Shown piece after piece: positions 60,897 to 64,000 of a stretch of 64,000 bases of DNA. How positions within the stretch are numbered: position 1 is the stretch's first letter; the number at the start of each line of letters is the position of its first letter. The stretch covers positions 124,001-188,000 of the forward strand of contig NZ_SMLZ01000112.1 of assembly GCF_009711415.1 (NCBI RefSeq), read 5' to 3'. The notes beneath the pieces were generated by a model. It had not been told where the DNA came from, searched no databases, and saw nothing but the letters and a program-made list of their open reading frames with translations. The translations under genes and the position numbers were made by a program. This DNA comes from Roseibium denhamense. GTDB lineage: Bacteria > Pseudomonadota > Alphaproteobacteria > Rhizobiales > Stappiaceae.

Positions 60897-61299
60897 TGCC
60901 ATTCCCCTATTGGTTATGGGCCCGCCCTGGACCGGGCCCGGTTCTGGAAGTTTTTGATCGCGGCGGCACTTCCAAGTGCAGAGGGTCCCAACCCCTGCAG
61001 AAGCAACCACATGATCACGGTAAGGCCAAACGGACATATTGTCTTCTGAGAAAGCCCTGACCAATTGGTCAAGAAAAATCTAGGAAGTTGCCGCCTGTCT
61101 GGTCAAGGCTATTTTTTAATCAAGAGCGTCAATTTCTTGCTTGACCTGACTGGGTTTTCTTTGGGCCGTAGGTATTTTGCAGCATCGGTCGGCCGAAACG
61201 ATCTTGCAAAACCATCAGTATTTCTCACAATAAATCTATTCGCCAATGCCTTCTGCTTTAAAGGAAGGAGCACAGACCACTCAAAGGGGAGAAAGACAC
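60897..61299. promoter_or_regulatory. Divergent promoter region with RutR-like operator
   Basis: CTGACCAATTGGTCAA (61057-61072) matches 13 of 14 defined bases of the RutR consensus and contains the perfect palindrome TGACCAATTGGTCA. Half-sites TGGTCAA (61100-61106) and TTGACC (61141-61146) lie nearby. The 403-base gap separates the NMT1-type binding protein from the nitroreductase gene. I see no gene in it. Confidence 0.75.
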
Positions 61300-61989
61300 A
61301 TGATTGCCAAATCTCAGTTGAGCTACAAAGCACTCCCCATGACGGATCGCCGTTCCTTTTCCGAAGCGGACATGGAAGCGCGCGCCAGTGCATTTTATGA
61401 AGATGTCCGCACGCGCCACACCATTCGCGATTTTTCGGACCGTCCCGTACCCCAAAGCGTGATCGAGACCTGTGTCCGCGCCGCGGGAACCGCACCAAGT
61501 GGCGCGAACCACCAACCATGGCATTTTGTGGCTATCAGCGACCCGGTAATAAAAAAACAAATCAGGGCAGCGGCGGAGGAAGAAGAACGCAAATTCTACG
61601 AGGGCGGCGCAGGAGATGAATGGATCAAGGCATTGGAGCCAATTGGCACCACCGCCCACAAACCGCATCTGGAAATTGCGCCCTGGCTGATTGTGATATT
61701 TGCGCAGCGCTGGGGCACATTCGATGATGGCACCCGATACAAGCACTACTACGTCCCGGAAAGCGTCGGGATCGCCACAGGCCTCCTGATCACCGCACTC
61801 CATCACGCGGGTCTGAGCACGTTGACCCATACCCCCAATCCGATGAAATTTTTGAACGATATCCTGAGCAGGCCGGATGCAGAGAAACCTGTGATGATCC
61901 TGGCGGCCGGCCACGCGTCAGAAACAGCAACCGTGCCCGCCGCCGCCAAGATCAAAAAGCCTCTCAAGGACATCCTGAGCGTGTTTTAA
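61300..61989 (+). CDS. Nitroreductase-family protein of the iodotyrosine-deiodinase type
   Basis: A 229-residue FMN enzyme. The core agrees well, by memory, with mammalian iodotyrosine deiodinase: FYEDVRTRHTIRDFSDRPVP, AAGTAPSGANHQPWHFV (about 77-93), EIAPWLIVIF, and YYVPESVGIATGLLITALHHAGL. Start MIAKSQLSYK has AAAGGGGAG upstream. Bacterial members can act on halotyrosines; others reduce nitro or enal compounds. Its RutR-like operator suggests, instead, a role in pyrimidine degradation, analogous in position to RutE. Function is open. Confidence 0.88.
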   Translation: MIAKSQLSYKALPMTDRRSFSEADMEARASAFYEDVRTRHTIRDFSDRPVPQSVIETCVRAAGTAPSGANHQPWHFVAISDPVIKKQIRAAAEEEERKFYEGGAGDEWIKALEPIGTTAHKPHLEIAPWLIVIFAQRWGTFDDGTRYKHYYVPESVGIATGLLITALHHAGLSTLTHTPNPMKFLNDILSRPDAEKPVMILAAGHASETATVPAAAKIKKPLKDILSVF

Positions 61990-61999
61990 CGCATGCGTT

Positions 62000-63493
62000 T
62001 CAGACCGGGCCGAGGATGAGGTTACTGACCTTTTTTAAGAAGGGGCGAAGACGTCGAGGTCCCCTAGTCTCCAGCAGGTTTACCAACCTCAAACGGTCGG
62101 TCTCAGAGGCTGGTTTCAAGAAGCGGATGCAGAGAATGTAAACAAGCGCTCCCGCGACAACGGCGACCGGCAACACCGCGGCGCCGGGCACCAGTTGGAG
62201 GCTTGCAAAAGCTGCAAGCCCACACGAGATGCCTGCCGCCGCAATCTTCAAGACTGAACGATAGGGGAATGCCGGACCGGCCGCTTGGCGGACACAGTAG
62301 ACAAGCGCAACGAGAAACAGCAGTTCAGCCAAAGCACGCCCAATTGCAGCACCAAACAGTCCGAATGTGGGTACGAGTGCGAATAGCAGGCCAATAGAGC
62401 CCACAGCGACCAGACACATAGTCCTCAGCAGAAGCTGGCTATGCGATTTCGCAGCCAGATAGCTCCACGGTATGACCGCAATCGCTGCCCAGCTTGAGGT
62501 AATCATCAAGATCATCGCAGCTGGAACCGCCGGTTCGAAATCGCTCCCGAACACCAGGGGCACAAAGACAGGCATCAAGGCCGCACCACCAAAGGCAATG
62601 GGAACAAGCAAGCCCGCGAGTGCCTTTACCGCCGCGGTGTAGCTTTCGGAGACCTCGGCTTGACCCTCATCGGATTGCTGCGATGAAAAGCCGACAATAA
62701 AGACGGAGGAAAGCTGCAGCGTAATCTGTCCAATAATTCCGAATAGAGCGATTGCAACGGCAAAATAGCCCGTTGTCTCGGCAGACCAGAAAACGCCAAG
62801 GACAACCAGCTCCAACCGGGAAAGAGCCAGAAGGTCGATCATATCCGTCAACCAAATCTGACGGCCGTAGGACCGCATGGCGGGAGACAATTGGATTTTT
62901 TTGCGCTTCCACGGCCACTCGAAATAGCCTGGCAACAAGCAGGACTGCGGCACGTACCGCAATGCCATTCCGAGGATCGCACCTGCTGGGCCGAAAAACA
63001 CCGCACCGGCAATTGCCGCTGGCAGTTGAACAATAGCGCCGATGGCTGACGTAACCGTCGTCTGAGGAAACCGTCCAGCTCCTTGGGCCGCAGCTGTTGA
63101 AAACACGTACAAGAAATACACGATGAAGAATGCTGAGCCGGCAAAAACCACGGAAGCCTGCGGAAACCAGTCCGCATTTATGGTGAGAAAATGAACTCCC
63201 ACAGCCCCCACAGCTGCTATACAGGCAATTGGAATAGCTTCGAAAAATGCAGCTGATGCTAGGCTCCGCCTGTGATCACTGACGAAATCGGGGGCGAATT
63301 TCAAAACAACCTGCGGACGGCCTAATCCGGTGATTGTAACCGCGGACATAGCCGCCCAGATCCCCAGAGCAACAGCGCCCGCGCCGGACGGCCCCAGTGT
63401 CCGGGCAACAAGAGCGGTCACCAAGAAACCGGACACCAAACCGATCATTGTGGTCGCTATGCTCAACAAGGAGTTTCGAAAGAGCTGTGCCAT
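62000..63493 (-). CDS. Polysaccharide flippase (Wzx / MOP superfamily)
   Basis: A 497-residue membrane protein with about twelve to fourteen helices, starting MAQLFRNSLLSIATTMIGLVSGFLVTALVARTLGPSGAGA, the pattern of oligosaccharide flippases. It moves undecaprenyl-linked repeat units across the inner membrane. It converges on the nitroreductase gene and is divergent from a TupA-like gene, marking the start of a second surface-polysaccharide area. A C-terminal basic tail follows the last helix. Confidence 0.88.
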   Translation of the reverse strand: MAQLFRNSLLSIATTMIGLVSGFLVTALVARTLGPSGAGAVALGIWAAMSAVTITGLGRPQVVLKFAPDFVSDHRRSLASAAFFEAIPIACIAAVGAVGVHFLTINADWFPQASVVFAGSAFFIVYFLYVFSTAAAQGAGRFPQTTVTSAIGAIVQLPAAIAGAVFFGPAGAILGMALRYVPQSCLLPGYFEWPWKRKKIQLSPAMRSYGRQIWLTDMIDLLALSRLELVVLGVFWSAETTGYFAVAIALFGIIGQITLQLSSVFIVGFSSQQSDEGQAEVSESYTAAVKALAGLLVPIAFGGAALMPVFVPLVFGSDFEPAVPAAMILMITSSWAAIAVIPWSYLAAKSHSQLLLRTMCLVAVGSIGLLFALVPTFGLFGAAIGRALAELLFLVALVYCVRQAAGPAFPYRSVLKIAAAGISCGLAAFASLQLVPGAAVLPVAVVAGALVYILCIRFLKPASETDRLRLVNLLETRGPRRLRPFLKKVSNLILGPV

Positions 63494-63581
63494 AGATCCG
63501 GTCTAGCGGAGAAGGAGTAACGGTAGATTAAGCCCTTGAGGATATTACGGAGGTTGTGTTGTGGGGGCTTAACGGTGCTTA

Positions 63582-64000
63582 ATGTTCACTGGTTTTAAAA
63601 CAGAAAAGTATTTGTTCGGTGACCCTAACAATAGCGGCAGTTTGGGGATGTTTGCCCGACGGGCCTTTTGGCGGCTTATCAAACCGCTTCCGGACCGGCT
63701 CTATATAATACTGAAATACCTGACAATTTTAGGCCGCGTCCCCAACTTGCGATCTCCGGCAAGGTTCACCGAAAAAATTCAAGTGCGGAAACTGGAAGAC
63801 AGGGACCCGCGTCTTGGTCCTCTCGTTGACAAGCATGATGCCAAAAGGTTCGTTGCCGAAAAAATTGGCGCAAAATACGTCATCCCATCCTTCTGGGTTG
63901 GTGATGATCTAAGCAAGATCGATTGGGACACAATCACCTTTCCGGTCATCGTAAAACCGACGCATGCAAGTGCGCTTGGCAGGATCCTGAACGGCATTGA
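63582..64000 (+). CDS. TupA-like ATP-grasp protein (N-terminal fragment, runs off window)
   Basis: The first about 139 codons are present. The segment RSPARFTEKIQVRKLEDRDP, then VDKHDAKRFVAEKIGAKYVIPSFW and FPVIVKPTHASA, matches the TupA-like ATP-grasp family found in teichuronopeptide and polysaccharide loci. ATP-binding lysine is in VIVKP. Start chosen at the first ATG; MFARRAFWRL at 63648 is an alternative with GGGG before it. It is divergent from the flippase, consistent with glycan decoration. Confidence 0.8.
   Translation, partial: MFTGFKTEKYLFGDPNNSGSLGMFARRAFWRLIKPLPDRLYIILKYLTILGRVPNLRSPARFTEKIQVRKLEDRDPRLGPLVDKHDAKRFVAEKIGAKYVIPSFWVGDDLSKIDWDTITFPVIVKPTHASALGRILNGI

Noticed and set aside
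1..64000. tRNA genes, CRISPR arrays, insertion sequences, integrase or phage genes
   Set aside because: No cloverleaf-like sequence, regularly spaced repeats, transposase or integrase motifs were seen in any gap; none can be supported.

Overview
The window is a dense stretch (about 56-57% GC by eye) of a metabolically versatile heterotrophic alphaproteobacterium. The mix of genes suggests a marine Hyphomicrobiales member such as Roseibium/Labrenzia (Stappiaceae). It contains many solute-binding ABC systems, an MmcB-type repair protein, NAGGN osmolyte synthesis, PreTA pyrimidine catabolism and a BigR-type sulfur operon. The genus is inferred from gene content, not from a marker gene. I found no rRNA, tRNA, CRISPR array, insertion sequence or phage gene.

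Layout. 0-5 kb: a CUT1-type sugar ABC operon (its ATPase runs off the left edge) with its own LacI repressor and matching palindromic operators. 5-10.5 kb: the N-acetylglutaminylglutamine amide (NAGGN) osmoprotectant locus, with asnO, the GNAT/ATP-grasp synthetase and an M42 peptidase, plus a divergent MarR regulator. 10.5-18.5 kb: creatinase behind a spermidine/putrescine-type ABC operon, a divergent regulator with an excisionase-like HTH fused to a binding-protein domain, and a degraded trmO/tsaA pseudogene. 18.6-20.7 kb: a FadJ-like beta-oxidation protein. 20.8-25.3 kb: an AT-richer glycan-modification block (two glycosyltransferases, two methyltransferases, a sulfotransferase). 25.3-33.8 kb: lipid kinase, GcdH with its LysR regulator, a DAO-type flavoprotein, an N-formylglutamate amidohydrolase, a class V aminotransferase and a polyphosphate:AMP phosphotransferase.

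34-44 kb: a DedA-PAP2-LssY membrane fusion, a sulfide/persulfide operon (two YeeE halves, persulfide dioxygenase-like MBL protein, DUF442, SulP transporter), MmcB, a photolyase/cryptochrome and DUF2256. 44-55 kb: a complete D-xylose module (xylA, xylB, xylF, xylH, xylG, ROK repressor). Two secreted proteins, a di-heme oxidoreductase and a CRTAC1/FG-GAP protein, are translationally coupled to the repressor. 55-62 kb: the pyrimidine-degradation genes preT and preA, a BCCT transporter with a tiny membrane protein, an NMT1/THI5-type binding protein, and a nitroreductase resembling iodotyrosine deiodinase. Two sequences close to the RutR operator consensus lie before preT and between the last two genes, suggesting one regulon. 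62-64 kb: a polysaccharide flippase and the start of a TupA-like ATP-grasp protein.

Most operons are tightly packed, with 4-base ATGA stop/start overlaps. Intergenic hairpins after binding-protein genes probably set transporter stoichiometry. The least conventional parts are the xylR-linked di-heme/CRTAC1 pair, the ABC permease with a roughly 270-residue external insertion beside creatinase, and the likely RutR-controlled nitroreductase.
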